A DNA stretch of 64,000 nt from Pseudomonas cavernae (lineage in GTDB: Bacteria; Pseudomonadota; Gammaproteobacteria; Pseudomonadales; Pseudomonadaceae): the NCBI RefSeq assembly GCF_003595175.1, contig NZ_CP032419.1, forward strand, positions 3,348,001-3,412,000. Direction: 5' to 3'. Below, piece after piece: positions 33,917 to 43,517 of the stretch (its first letter is position 1; every line of letters begins with the position of its first letter). Position numbers and translations under genes: made by a program. Below the pieces are notes generated by a model. The model did no database searches. It was given only the letters and a program-made list of their open reading frames with translations, and was not told where the DNA came from.

Positions 33917-34936
33917 TCAGCCGCGGAAATGGCTGGGCGGCTGGCTGCTCCAGCGCTGGAAGGCGTGGCGCAGGCTGGCGGTCTCGCTGAAGCCGAGCGC
34001 CTCGGCGATGCGGTAGATGGGCAGGTCGCCCTGCTGCAGCATTTCCTTGGCACGGGCGAAGCGCAGCTCGTCGAGCAACTGCTGGTAGCTGGTCTGCTGC
34101 TGTTGCAGGTGGCGGCGCAGGCTGCGCGCGGAGCAGCTCATCAACCGCGCCAGCTCCTCCAGCCCCGGCGGGTCCTGCAGGCGCGCGGCGAGCAGCGCGC
34201 GCACGCGCTCCAGCCAGGCGCGACGGGCGGCGAACTCGGCGTTCTGCCGGCGGCACTGTTCGAGCATTTCCTTGTGGGTCACCGGGTCGGCCAGGGGCAG
34301 GCGGCGGGCCAGCCAGGCGGCGTCGAAGCCGATGGCGCTGCGTGGCGCGGCGAACTCCACCGGGCAGCTGAAGCCGCGCGCGTAGGGCCGGGCCATGCCG
34401 CCGCCGGCCGGGTAGTCCAACTGCACCGCACGCAGCGGCAGGGGCTGGCCCAGCAGGTCGGCGCAGATCACCTTGAGCGAGCCCAGGCACAGCTCGGTGT
34501 TGAAGGGCCGCAGCGCTTCGTCCTCGCTGTAGTCGGCGGCGGTCAGCCAGGCGGTTTCGCCGTCCGGCTCCAGGGTCAGGCGGAAGTAGGTGCCCAGCAG
34601 CACCGGGTAGCCGAGGCCGATGCGCAGGGCTTCGCCGAAGGTCGGCGCCGAGAGCATGGCGTAGCCCAGCAGGCCGTAGGCGGAGATGCGCGTGCGCAGG
34701 CCGAGGGCGAGGCCCAGGGCCGGGCGCGGGGCCAGGCGCACGGCATTGGCATAGACCTGCTGCTCCTGCTCGGGGTTGACCAGGCGTTGCAGCTCGGCCA
34801 GGTCCTGCTCGCTGATGCCACTGCCCGCCAGCACCTCGCAGGCGGGTATGCCCTGCTCGCCCAGCAGGGCGGCGGTCAGGGCCGACATGTGCAGCGAGTT
34901 CAGCCAGGTGGCGCGGGAGAATACATGCTCGACCAT
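33917..34936 (-). CDS. AraC-family regulator with N-terminal sensing domain
   Basis: A 339-residue regulator with an N-terminal Arabinose_bd-type domain (about residues 15-200, LLGEQGIPACEVLAGSGIS onward) and a C-terminal AraC HTH. The HTH includes LARLMSCSARSLRRHLQQQQ and IAEALGFSETASLRHAFQRW. This layout is shared with ArgR/OruR-type activators in Pseudomonas. It lies 226 bp upstream of the deacetylase on the same strand, so it may control polyamine genes; the ligand is unknown. It follows aceK with only 22 bp between, which may reflect crowding rather than an operon. Confidence 0.85.
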   Translation of the reverse strand: MVEHVFSRATWLNSLHMSALTAALLGEQGIPACEVLAGSGISEQDLAELQRLVNPEQEQQVYANAVRLAPRPALGLALGLRTRISAYGLLGYAMLSAPTFGEALRIGLGYPVLLGTYFRLTLEPDGETAWLTAADYSEDEALRPFNTELCLGSLKVICADLLGQPLPLRAVQLDYPAGGGMARPYARGFSCPVEFAAPRSAIGFDAAWLARRLPLADPVTHKEMLEQCRRQNAEFAARRAWLERVRALLAARLQDPPGLEELARLMSCSARSLRRHLQQQQTSYQQLLDELRFARAKEMLQQGDLPIYRIAEALGFSETASLRHAFQRWSSQPPSHFRG

Positions 34937-34958
34937 AGGCCCGCCTGTGGCGCCACCC

Positions 34959-36698
34959 TTATTGGATGGCTTCCGTGGGTTCGCGCTCCTTGCGCCGATA
35001 GGGGAACACGTCGATCACCTTGCCGGCGCGGATCGCCTCTTGCAGGCTCTTCCAGTAGTCGGCGTCGTAGAGGTCGCCGTGCAGCTTGCTGAACAGCCGG
35101 CGCTGGCCCATGTCGGCGAACAGGAACGGCGGGAACTCCTCGGGGAACACGTCGTTCGGCGCGATCGAGTACCAGGGTTCGGAGGCCATCTCATCCTCCG
35201 GGTAGCGCGGCGGCGGAATGCGGCGGAAGTTGACCTCGGTGAGGTAGCTGATCTCGTCGTAGTCGTAGAACACCACGCGGCCGTGGCGAGTGACGCCGAA
35301 GTTCTTCAGCAGCATGTCGCCGGGGAAGATATTCGCCGCCGCCAGCTGCTTGATCGCCAGGCCGTAGTCCTCCAGCGCCTCGTGCACCTGCGCCTCGTTG
35401 GCGTGTTCCAGATAGATGTTCAGCGGCGTCATGCGCCGCTCGGTCCAGCAGTGGCGGATCAGCACGGTGTCGCCGTGCTCGATTTCCACCGTGGACGGCG
35501 CCACTTCCAGCAGCTCGGCCAGGCAGTCGGGATCGAACTTGGCCTTGGGGAAGCGGAAGTCGGCGAACTCCTGGGTATCGGCCATGCGCCCGACCCGGTC
35601 GACGCTCTTCACCAGCCGGTACTTCTCGATCACCGTGTTGCGGTCGACGTTCTTCGACGGCGCAAAGCGGTCCTTGATGATCTTGAACACGGTGTTGAAG
35701 CCCGGCAGGGTGAACACGCTCATGACCATGCCGCGCACCCCGGGGGCCATGATGAACTTGTCGTCGGTGTTGGCCAGGTGGTTGATCAGCGCGCGGTAGA
35801 ACTCCGACTTGCCGTGCTTGTAGAAGCCGATCGAGGTGTACAGCTCGGCGATGTGCTTGCCCGGCAGGATGCGCTTCAAGAAGCCGATGAACTCCGCCGG
35901 CACCGGCACGTCGACCATGAAGTACGAGCGGGTGAAGGAGAAGATGATCGACACCTCCGCCTCGTCGGTGATCAGCGCGTCGATCTGGATGCCGTGGCCT
36001 TCGCGGTGCAGCAGCGGGATCACCAGCGGCCACTGCTCGTCGCGGGTATAGACACGCCCGACCAGATAGGCGCCCTTGTTGCGGTAGAGCACCGAGGAAA
36101 ACAGTTCGATGCACAGCTCCGGATCCCTGCACACCCAGTCCGGCAGACTGGCGCGCAGCTGGTTCTCCAGGCGTTGCAGGTCACGCGGCAGGTCCTCGAA
36201 CGGCATGCTAAAGCGGTAGTCGGCGAAGACCTGCTCGAGCATGCCGCCGAGGTTGACCCGCGGCAGGTAGCTGCGGGTCTGCGCCGCCCGCTCGTGGCTG
36301 CGCAGCGACGGCCGGGTGGTGTGGATGAACATGCAGCCGTCGCTGATCTGGTCATGACTGAACAGGCCGCAGAAGATCGAGTTGTACCAGGTCTCGGCCA
36401 ATTCATCGTCGAAGCGCAGGTCGATCAGGTTGATGTAGGCGCTCTTCACCAGCGGCCACAGCTGCACATCGAGCAGCACCGCGGGGTCGTTACTGCGGCG
36501 CAGCCGCATGCCGACTTCGCTGACCTTCTCTTCGTAGAGGTTGATCCGCGCCGCCGCGGCCCGCTGGGTTTCCGCCCACTGGGCCTGCTCGAAACGGGCA
36601 CGGGCACCATCGGTGATCTGGCGGAAATGTTCGCGATAATCGTCGAAGCCATCGAGGATCGAACGGGCAATATCGGCGGCCGGCCATGGCTGTGGCAT
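34959..36698 (-). CDS. aceK: Isocitrate dehydrogenase kinase/phosphatase
   Basis: A 579-residue bifunctional enzyme that phosphorylates and dephosphorylates isocitrate dehydrogenase, setting flux between the TCA cycle and glyoxylate shunt. Family marks include the N-terminal [20 protein letters not shown], the ATP-binding [13 protein letters not shown] region near residue 475 that includes the Mg-binding Asp, and the long regulatory middle. Length is as expected. The start ATG 36698 lies just after a short gap to the convergent-free LysR gene end at 36759. No truncation or frame break is visible. Confidence 0.95.
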   Translation of the reverse strand: MPQPWPAADIARSILDGFDDYREHFRQITDGARARFEQAQWAETQRAAAARINLYEEKVSEVGMRLRRSNDPAVLLDVQLWPLVKSAYINLIDLRFDDELAETWYNSIFCGLFSHDQISDGCMFIHTTRPSLRSHERAAQTRSYLPRVNLGGMLEQVFADYRFSMPFEDLPRDLQRLENQLRASLPDWVCRDPELCIELFSSVLYRNKGAYLVGRVYTRDEQWPLVIPLLHREGHGIQIDALITDEAEVSIIFSFTRSYFMVDVPVPAEFIGFLKRILPGKHIAELYTSIGFYKHGKSEFYRALINHLANTDDKFIMAPGVRGMVMSVFTLPGFNTVFKIIKDRFAPSKNVDRNTVIEKYRLVKSVDRVGRMADTQEFADFRFPKAKFDPDCLAELLEVAPSTVEIEHGDTVLIRHCWTERRMTPLNIYLEHANEAQVHEALEDYGLAIKQLAAANIFPGDMLLKNFGVTRHGRVVFYDYDEISYLTEVNFRRIPPPRYPEDEMASEPWYSIAPNDVFPEEFPPFLFADMGQRRLFSKLHGDLYDADYWKSLQEAIRAGKVIDVFPYRRKEREPTEAIQ

Positions 36699-36758
36699 GA
36701 GAAAGTCTCGGCAGGTAAACGAAAGCCGAGCTTAGCCAGATGCCGCGCCAAGAGAAAG

Positions 36759-37673
36759 TCAGGCGAGGCCCTGCGCCCGCAGAAACTGCTCAAGATAGTC
36801 GATAAATGCCTGCACCTTGCGCGTCGCCCGGCGATGGCTGGGGTAAACGGCGAGGACCAGCGGGCCGAAAGCGTCCGGGTCGAAGTCGTACTCCGTCATC
36901 ACCTGCAGCAACTGGCCGCTCTCCAGATAGGGCTGCACGCTCCACAACGGACAAGCGTGCAGACCCGTGCCCATCAGGGTATTGGCCAGCAGCAGGTCGT
37001 AGTTGTCGCTCTGCAAGCGGCCTTGCGGCTGCGGGACGCGTATGCGCACCCCAGCCAGGGACATCCACCAGTAGCTCTGGTCCAGCGCCGGATGGCGGTA
37101 GATCAGCCACTGATGACGGTCGAAGGTTTCCGGGCTCACCGCCAGCGGATTGGCCGCCAAGTACGCCGGGCTGGCGCACATGACGATGCGATTTTCCCCC
37201 AAGGGTTTGACGATCAGCCCAGGCAGGTCACTACGCCCTTCACGCAGGGCCAAGTCATAACTGCCATCGGCCAGATCGACGAAGGCATCGCTGAGGTCCA
37301 CGCGCAACTTGATCTGCGGATGGGCGACGAGAAAGCCGGCACAGGCCTGATCGAGAAAGGCCCGACCGAAGGCCAGCGGCGCGGTCAACCTCAGGTTGCC
37401 ATGCAAACCGTGCTGCAGCTGGCCAATCTCCTCGCCCGCCTCATGCAGGCGCTGCAACACCTGACGGGCGGTTTCCAGGTAGAGCCGGCCAGCCTCGGTC
37501 AGCGCCGTGCGCCGGGTGCTGCGCTCGAACAGTTGCGCGCCCAGGTCGGCCTCCAGGTGGCTGACGGCCTTGGTCAACGCCGAGGGGGTCTTGCCCAGCT
37601 GCTCGGCCGCACGGCTGAAACTGCCGTGCTCGGCGGTGGCGACAAACATGCTCAGGGCGCCGAGCTTGTCCAT
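36759..37673 (-). CDS. LysR-type regulator (CrgA-like subgroup)
   Basis: A 304-residue LysR regulator, ATG 37673 behind AGGAAAGACAGC. The HTH runs MDKLGALSMFVATAEHGSFS to TPSALTKAVSHLEADLGAQL; the effector domain is normal, with a long C-terminal helix RRATRKVQAFIDYLEQFL typical of the CrgA/DsdC-like subgroup. It diverges from an exported amidohydrolase gene across 108 bp that contain a perfect GCAAAA-AGG-TTTTGC dyad. It probably regulates that gene and perhaps the porin and permease downstream. Confidence 0.85.
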   Translation of the reverse strand: MDKLGALSMFVATAEHGSFSRAAEQLGKTPSALTKAVSHLEADLGAQLFERSTRRTALTEAGRLYLETARQVLQRLHEAGEEIGQLQHGLHGNLRLTAPLAFGRAFLDQACAGFLVAHPQIKLRVDLSDAFVDLADGSYDLALREGRSDLPGLIVKPLGENRIVMCASPAYLAANPLAVSPETFDRHQWLIYRHPALDQSYWWMSLAGVRIRVPQPQGRLQSDNYDLLLANTLMGTGLHACPLWSVQPYLESGQLLQVMTEYDFDPDAFGPLVLAVYPSHRRATRKVQAFIDYLEQFLRAQGLA

Positions 37674-37690
37674 GCTGTCTTTCCTGTTTG

Positions 37691-37705
37691 GCAAAAAGGT
37701 TTTGC
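37691..37705. promoter_or_regulatory. Operator candidate for divergent LysR/amidohydrolase genes
   Basis: GCAAAA-AGG-TTTTGC is a perfect dyad 17 bp upstream of the LysR start codon and 77 bp before the amidohydrolase start. Position between divergent genes fits LysR autoregulation. Confidence 0.45.
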
Positions 37706-37781
37706 GCGCCAGCGGTGTTCTGCCGGCCCGCGCCATTCGTTAGTCTCGCGGCCAGACCAATAAAAACTAGAGGCTGTTTCG

Positions 37782-39524
37782 ATGCAACGATTTATCCCGA
37801 ACCTGTTGGTTGCCGCAATGGCTTTTTCCTCGATGGAAGCTATGGCCGCCGCCGATCTGCTGTTGTTCAACGGCAAGGTGTTCACTGCCGAGCCCGGCCA
37901 AGCGCTGGCGCAGGCAGTTGCCGTGGAAAACGGCAAAATCCTCAAAGTCGGTAGCGATGCAGAGATCAAGGCCCTCGCAGACGCCTCGACCGAGATTGTC
38001 GACCTGGCCGGCAAGGTGCTGATGCCCGGCATGATCGACGGCCACAGCCATCCGATCATGGCCGCCCTCGACGGCATGGGTTCGACCCTGCTGGATGAAG
38101 TCAAACCGCTGCCCGAACTTGAACAGTGGATCATTGCCGAGGACAAGGCCGGTCGTGCCCGTCGCGCCGACGTGATCAGCATTGCCGGGGTCAGCTCGGC
38201 GTACTGGGAGCAGAGCCATGAACTCGGGCAGCTCTTCAACCAGGGCCGCTGGGCCGAGCAGCCGCTGGTACTGAACGGTATCGACGGGCACACCGGCTGG
38301 GCCAACCAGGCCATGCTCAAACGCCTGAAAATCGACGCCGCACTGGTGAAAAGCCTGCCGGAGAAAGAGCGCAACTACATTGCCCACGGGGCCGATCTCA
38401 CACCCACGGGTTACCTCGCCGAGAACGGCTGGGACCGCGTCCGCAGTCAGCTGCCCGAGCACGGCGAAGAAGTGATGCTGGAGGCCACCCGCCAGGCCGT
38501 GAAGATCAACAACCAATACGGCGTCACCGCCTGGATGGACGCCGCTACCAACGCCGGCGCCGGCGACTCAGTGTTCGAACTGCGCCCGACCGAGCAGAGC
38601 GTTGGCGTGCTGCCGCTCTACCGCAAGCTATCGGAGTTGGGCGAACTGAATGCCCACGTCGCCGCCCTGCTGATTGCCTACCCGAAAAGCAAGCCGGCTG
38701 AACTCGAGGCTTTGGCCAAGGTCATGCAGCAGTTTCAAGGCGTGCCGAACCTGACATTCCCCGGCCTCAAGATCTTTTCTGACGGCGTTCTGGAGTTCCC
38801 AGGCCAGAGCGCCGCAGTGCTCGAACCGTTCAAGAACAGCCAGAAGAAGGGCGAACTGCTGATCGACCCGGCAAACTTCGGCAAATTGGTCGCAGCCGCG
38901 GAAAAACACGACTGGATCGTGCATGTGCATGCGGTCGGCGACCGTGCCGTGCGTGAAGCGCTGAATGGTTTTGAATATGCCCGCAAGCTCAACCCAACCC
39001 CGCTGCCACACAGCATCGGCCATATCCAGCTGATCGACCCGCAGGACTTCCCGCGCTTCAAGCAGCTCGGGGTGATTGCCGACATGCAACTGCTCTGGGC
39101 CACCGCCGAGTCCTACACCGAGGAACTGGTGAAGCCTTATATCAGCGACTCCGCCTACCGCTACATGTACCCTGCGCAGTCCTTGCGCAAAGCCGGCGCG
39201 GTGATTGCCGGTGGCAGCGACTGGCCGGTCTCCAGCCCTAACCCGTGGAACGCCATCGCCCAGGCCGGCACCCGTAAAGGCCCGCTCGGCGTACTCAACA
39301 GCGCCGAAAGCATCGACCGCGAAAGCATGTTCTACGCCTACACCATCAACGCCGCCAAAGCCCTGCGTCTGGACCAGCAGATCGGTTCCCTGGCGCCCGG
39401 CAAGCAAGCTGACTTGATCGTCCTCGACCGCGATGTGTTCAAGGTCAGCGACGACGAGTTGTTCGAGACCCAGGTGCTGAAAACCTACTTCGCCGGTAAG
39501 CAGGTTTACGCCCCCGAGTCCTGA
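37782..39524 (+). CDS. Exported YtcJ-like metal-dependent amidohydrolase
   Basis: A 580-residue amidohydrolase_3 family enzyme. An N-terminal signal peptide (NLLVAAMAFSSMEAMA) sends it to the periplasm. The metal-binding motif is GMIDGHSHPIMAAL near residue 83, further His are in GIDGHTGWANQAM, HVHAVGDRAVREAL and SIGHIQLID, and the late Asp is in AGGSDWPVSSPNPW. YtcJ relatives hydrolyse amide or ring bonds in varied small molecules. With the TorF porin and NCS1 permease that follow, it likely processes a substrate outside the inner membrane before uptake. Confidence 0.85.
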   Translation: MQRFIPNLLVAAMAFSSMEAMAAADLLLFNGKVFTAEPGQALAQAVAVENGKILKVGSDAEIKALADASTEIVDLAGKVLMPGMIDGHSHPIMAALDGMGSTLLDEVKPLPELEQWIIAEDKAGRARRADVISIAGVSSAYWEQSHELGQLFNQGRWAEQPLVLNGIDGHTGWANQAMLKRLKIDAALVKSLPEKERNYIAHGADLTPTGYLAENGWDRVRSQLPEHGEEVMLEATRQAVKINNQYGVTAWMDAATNAGAGDSVFELRPTEQSVGVLPLYRKLSELGELNAHVAALLIAYPKSKPAELEALAKVMQQFQGVPNLTFPGLKIFSDGVLEFPGQSAAVLEPFKNSQKKGELLIDPANFGKLVAAAEKHDWIVHVHAVGDRAVREALNGFEYARKLNPTPLPHSIGHIQLIDPQDFPRFKQLGVIADMQLLWATAESYTEELVKPYISDSAYRYMYPAQSLRKAGAVIAGGSDWPVSSPNPWNAIAQAGTRKGPLGVLNSAESIDRESMFYAYTINAAKALRLDQQIGSLAPGKQADLIVLDRDVFKVSDDELFETQVLKTYFAGKQVYAPES

Positions 39525-39646
39525 CAATAACTCCCCTGCGGCCAACCTGGCCGCTGCCCTGAATAGCCAAGCTCCTCGCACTGCGAGGGGCTCGGCGAAG
39601 CCTTGTCCGAATCTGCCCAAATACTCACAACAACAGGGAAATTTGC

Positions 39647-40429
39647 ATGAATGCTCTACCGATTCTCGCCCTTGCCGCTTTGGCTCTGGCACCGCTGTGC
39701 AGCGCCCAGGCGATCGAACTGAATGATCAGTTCCGCCTCATCGTCACCCCTACTATCGTCAGCGATTACCGCGCCAGCGGCCTCTCGCAAACCCTCGGCG
39801 ACCCGGCCGCGCAGCTGAATGTCGTGCTCAGCCACGCCAGCGGCCTGTATGCCGGTGTGTGGACCTCGAATGTCGACTTTGGCCATGACTCCAGCACCCG
39901 CCAGGAAATCGAGTATTACGCCGGCTACTACTGGCAAATTACTGACGACATCAGCCTCGACACCTACTACACCAAGTACGACTTCCCCCGCGAAAGCGAT
40001 TTCAACCAGAGCGATGTGCAGGCCCTGCTGGATGTCTACGGCGTGCTGCTCGGTGCCAAATTCGCCAACAACGTTATGGGCCCGGAGATCTGGGACGAAG
40101 AAGAAGAGAACCTCATTCACCCCGCCGGGAAAGACGAGGACCTGTCCTCATTTTTGATCGGCTATCGCACCCTGTTGCCGGCAGAGGTCGGTTTCGAAGC
40201 CCGCTACGAATACGTCGACTACAAGGACGACGTATTTTTCAGCAACGACGGCAGCAGCCGCCCCGACTACCGCAACTGGGAGATCAAGCTGAACCGCGAC
40301 TTGATCGGCGTGACCTGGGGCCTGAGCTACATCGATACCGACCTGTCGAAAACCGAGTGCCAAAGTTTTACCGGTTTCGACGACCTGTGCGGCCCGACCG
40401 TAGTCGCCAGCGCCAGCAAGACCTTCTAA
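39647..40429 (+). CDS. TorF-family putative porin
   Basis: A 260-residue outer-membrane beta-barrel protein with signal peptide (ALAALALAPLCSAQA). Alternating strands such as DQFRLIVTPTIVSDYRASGL and YEYVDYKDDVFF and a terminal aromatic residue (SASKTF) are typical of barrels. The opening SDYRASGLSQTLGDPAAQLN matches the Gcw-chp/TorF group of small porins. It lies between an exported amidohydrolase and an NCS1 permease, suggesting a channel for the same nutrient. Two Cys near the C-terminus may form a disulfide. Confidence 0.75.
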   Translation: MNALPILALAALALAPLCSAQAIELNDQFRLIVTPTIVSDYRASGLSQTLGDPAAQLNVVLSHASGLYAGVWTSNVDFGHDSSTRQEIEYYAGYYWQITDDISLDTYYTKYDFPRESDFNQSDVQALLDVYGVLLGAKFANNVMGPEIWDEEEENLIHPAGKDEDLSSFLIGYRTLLPAEVGFEARYEYVDYKDDVFFSNDGSSRPDYRNWEIKLNRDLIGVTWGLSYIDTDLSKTECQSFTGFDDLCGPTVVASASKTF

Positions 40430-40644
40430 GCGCAGCGCAAACCACCACGAGCGGCGCCGGCGGGGTGAGGTCCAGCGACTTAACCCCACCTGAATCCACC
40501 GCGTCCGCATTCCGTTACTAGCTGTTTTGCCCAGCGCCCCACGTCAGCGACTGTTTTGGCCGTGCCATCCGCAACTGGAGCGGCGTGCGCAGACTCACCG
40601 AATAAAAGCAGCCCATCCGCCTGCACCCCAAGGAAACCACCCTC

Positions 40645-42096
40645 ATGACCCAGGTCAACGATAGCCCGCAGCGCGCGCCCCTGATCGAGCAACGCTCGAT
40701 CGATTACATCCCCGAGGATGAGCGCCATGGCAGCCTCTACAGCCAATTCAGCCTGTGGCTCGGCGCCAACCTGCAGATCACCGCGATAGTCACCGGCGCT
40801 TTGGCCGTGGTGCTGGGCGGCGACGTGTTCTGGTCGCTGATCGGCCTGCTGGTCGGCCAACTGTTCGGCGGCGCGGTAGTCGCCCTGCACGCCGCGCAAG
40901 GGCCCAAACTCGGGCTGCCGCAGATGATCTCCAGCCGCGTGCAGTTCGGCGTCTACGGTGCGGCCATCCCGATTGTGCTGGTGTGCCTGATGTACCTCGG
41001 CTTCAGCGCCACCGGCGCGGTGCTGTCGGGGCAGGCCATCGCCCAGTTGATCGAGGTCAGCGACAGCACCGGCATCCTGATTTTCGCCGCCTGCATCGCG
41101 CTCCTGACCCTGTTCGGTTATCGGGTCATCCACCTGGTCGGCAAGGTCACCAGCGTGCTCGGCATCATTGCCTTCGCCTACCTGTTCACCCGCCTGCTGA
41201 CCCTCAACGACATCGGCCTGCTGCTGGTGAACCGCCACTTCGACTGGAGCTCCTTCCTGCTGGCGGTGTCCCTCTCGGCGTCCTGGCAGATCGCCTTCGG
41301 CCCCTATGTGGCCGACTATTCACGCTATCTGCCAAGCAAGACCTCGTCCTGGAAAACCTTCGCCGCCGTCGGCCTCGGCACCGTGCTAGGCGCCCAGGCC
41401 TCGATGGTGCTCGGGGTGTTCGCTGCAGCGTTGGCCGGCGCGAACTTCCGCGGCCATGAGGTGGCCACCATAGTCGGGCTCGGCAGCACCGGGGTGATGG
41501 CGGCCCTGCTGTATTTGAGCGTGGTGCTCGGCAAGGTCACGGTCTCCACCCTCAACGCCTACGGCAGCTTCATGTGCATCGCCACCATCATCAGCGGCTT
41601 CCGCGGGCGCCTGCAGATCGGCGCCGTGCAGCGCATGTTGTTCGTGCTGGCGATTGTCGGCGCGTCCACCGCACTCGCGCTGCTCGGCCAGGACTCGTTT
41701 CTGGGCACGTTCAAGTTCTTCATCCTGTTCCTGCTGACCTTCTTCACGCCCTGGAGCGCGATCAACCTGGTCGACTACTACTTCATCAACAAGGAGTGTT
41801 ATGACATCCCGGCGCTGTCCGACCCCGAGGGCCGCTACGGCCGCTGGAATCTGCTGGGGATCGGCGTCTATGTCGTCGGCGTGTTGATTCAGCTGCCCTT
41901 CGTCGACACCCACTTCTACAGCGGGCCGCTGGTCGCACAACTCGGCGGTATCGATATTTCCTGGATAGTCGGTCTGGCGGTGCCGGGCCTGCTTTACTAT
42001 CTGGCGGCCCGCCGCACCGTGCGCGCCATGCCCGAGCGCATGGTGCTGCCGACGGACCCGGCGCTGGCCGGGCAAGTGCGCGCCCAGGAAGGCTGA
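40645..42096 (+). CDS. NCS1-family permease (purine-cytosine permease-like)
   Basis: A 483-residue, 12-helix inner-membrane transporter of the NCS1 family. Marks are IEQRSIDYIPEDERHGS at the N-terminus, FSLWLGANLQITAIVTGAL in helix 1 and PYVADYSRYLP in the middle, followed by FFTPWSAINLVDYYFIN. Family substrates include cytosine, purines, hydantoins, thiamin and similar heterocycles, taken up with sodium or protons. Context with an amidohydrolase and porin favours a cyclic amide or nucleobase-like compound, but this is inference. Start ATG follows AAGGAAACCACCCTC. Confidence 0.85.
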   Translation: MTQVNDSPQRAPLIEQRSIDYIPEDERHGSLYSQFSLWLGANLQITAIVTGALAVVLGGDVFWSLIGLLVGQLFGGAVVALHAAQGPKLGLPQMISSRVQFGVYGAAIPIVLVCLMYLGFSATGAVLSGQAIAQLIEVSDSTGILIFAACIALLTLFGYRVIHLVGKVTSVLGIIAFAYLFTRLLTLNDIGLLLVNRHFDWSSFLLAVSLSASWQIAFGPYVADYSRYLPSKTSSWKTFAAVGLGTVLGAQASMVLGVFAAALAGANFRGHEVATIVGLGSTGVMAALLYLSVVLGKVTVSTLNAYGSFMCIATIISGFRGRLQIGAVQRMLFVLAIVGASTALALLGQDSFLGTFKFFILFLLTFFTPWSAINLVDYYFINKECYDIPALSDPEGRYGRWNLLGIGVYVVGVLIQLPFVDTHFYSGPLVAQLGGIDISWIVGLAVPGLLYYLAARRTVRAMPERMVLPTDPALAGQVRAQEG

Positions 42097-42295
42097 AGCA
42101 AACGCCGCCGACATGATTGTCGCGCCGCGCGCATGGCCGGCGGGCGTCGCTCGATCGGCGCGGCTGCGGCGCCGGCCACCCGCGGTGCGCGGATTGAATG
42201 GCTCGCTCCGCGCGCCGAACTGCCGGTGGTTGCGCTGGTAGGATTGGCATTTCTTTTTGAGCCGTTTCGCTCGGCTGGTCCAGGGGGACCTCAGC

Positions 42296-43183
42296 ATGCA
42301 GATTCAAGCCCACAAGGCTTTGGATGTGGATCAGCAGCAGCGCGTCATCGCGGGCTGGGAACAGCATTACCAGCAGATGTCCCCCGGCGCCTTCCGCGGT
42401 CAGATCGTGCACCTGGAGCTGGGTGGGGTGGCGGTCTACGAGGAGCGGATGAACACCCGGGTCGAGCAATATTTTCATGCTCCGGCCAGCTCCCTGGTGT
42501 TCAGCTTCGATGCAGTCGATGGTTCGCTCTATCTGCTTAATGGCGAGAGCCAGAACACCTGGATCACCCCGGAGAACTACAAGGAAGTGGCGGTAGTGCT
42601 GGACCAGAACTACCTGAGTCGGCTCGCGGGCTTGGACCTAAGCGTTCTGGACGGGCTGTTCCTCACGCCCTTGCGATCCCAGCACAGCCGGCTGTTCGGC
42701 CGCTGGCTGAGCGGTACCCTCGGGCGCTTGCTGGCGACGCCCGATCAGCTCGCCGAGGAAAACCTGGCGAGACAGCTGGTCGATGACTGTCTGTTTGTTC
42801 TCGAGTGTTCGACCCGGACGCTCGACGATTCTGGCCTGAGGCGTTTGGCGCGCGATCGCCAGGTCGTCCGCAAGGTCTTCGAGTTGGCGACCGCCTTTCC
42901 CGATGAGCATTTCAATGTGCTGCAGCTGGCGAGTGTGGCCAGCGTATCCGTTCGCCAGCTGCAGAAGAGCTTTACCGCCTTCATCGGGGTCGCGCCGAAC
43001 CACTGGCTGCGGCTGCGCCGGTTGAATGCGGCGCATCGCGACCTGCTGCGCGCCTCGCCGGGGGAAACCACGGTGGCCGAGATCGCGATGCGCTGGTCGT
43101 TCTGGCACCTGGGGCGTTTCTCCGAGGCCTATCGCCAGCTGTTCAACGAACTGCCTAGCTGCACGCTGCTGCGCCGTTCCTAA
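42296..43183 (+). CDS. AraC-family regulator of the polyamine cluster (EutR-like)
   Basis: A 295-residue AraC regulator, started at ATG 42296 behind AGGGGGACCTCAGC. The N-terminal domain is a cupin-like sensor (GQIVHLELGGVAVYEERMN) and the C-terminus a double HTH with LASVASVSVRQLQKSFTAFI and AEIAMRWSFWHLGRFSEAYR. The style is that of EutR/FeaR-like regulators. It is followed by glutamylpolyamine synthetase, a binding protein and an FAD oxidase on the same strand, which it probably controls. Confidence 0.82.
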   Translation: MQIQAHKALDVDQQQRVIAGWEQHYQQMSPGAFRGQIVHLELGGVAVYEERMNTRVEQYFHAPASSLVFSFDAVDGSLYLLNGESQNTWITPENYKEVAVVLDQNYLSRLAGLDLSVLDGLFLTPLRSQHSRLFGRWLSGTLGRLLATPDQLAEENLARQLVDDCLFVLECSTRTLDDSGLRRLARDRQVVRKVFELATAFPDEHFNVLQLASVASVSVRQLQKSFTAFIGVAPNHWLRLRRLNAAHRDLLRASPGETTVAEIAMRWSFWHLGRFSEAYRQLFNELPSCTLLRRS

Positions 43184-43517
43184 GCCGCAGGCGCTGGACT
43201 GAGGCGCCGGCGTTTCCTCGGCACTCCCCTGGCTGGTGATGCCCTCGGCCCGGCGGGCCGCGCGCGGTCACCCGCTCGACCGCTTGGATCTCAATTCTTC
43301 GGGCAACCCCGCTGGCCCATGGCAGCGCCTCGGCGACCGCGGAGCCAGGCTTGGCGCTGCCTGCGCAGCCGGCGCCGATCCGGCGTGCGCCAAAAAGGGG
43401 CGCTAAAACTGGCGCAAAGCGGATAGAGGCCGGCCTCGCCTCGGCGGCAGAATTTCTTCGACTTATTGAAGCCGGGCGGCACTAGGACGCCCCGGCAATC
43501 CACCTGCATGAGGCGTT
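43184..43517. other. Intergenic region before the polyamine genes
   Basis: These 334 bp are GC-rich until about 43380, with the AT-richer GAATTTCTTCGACTTATTGAAG at 43450-43471 as the likeliest promoter/operator stretch (CTTC-N8-GAAG dyad). I see no sigma-54 motif and no gene. Confidence 0.35.

Noticed and set aside
34776..37763. Very long open frame (995 codons) on the plus strand
   Set aside because: It is antisense to aceK and the LysR gene, which have strong family motifs. High-GC codon bias creates such shadows. It has no recognisable domain.
43184..43517. Sigma-54 promoter before the polyamine genes
   Set aside because: I looked for TGGCAC-N5-TTGC and found only partial matches with a missing GC element.
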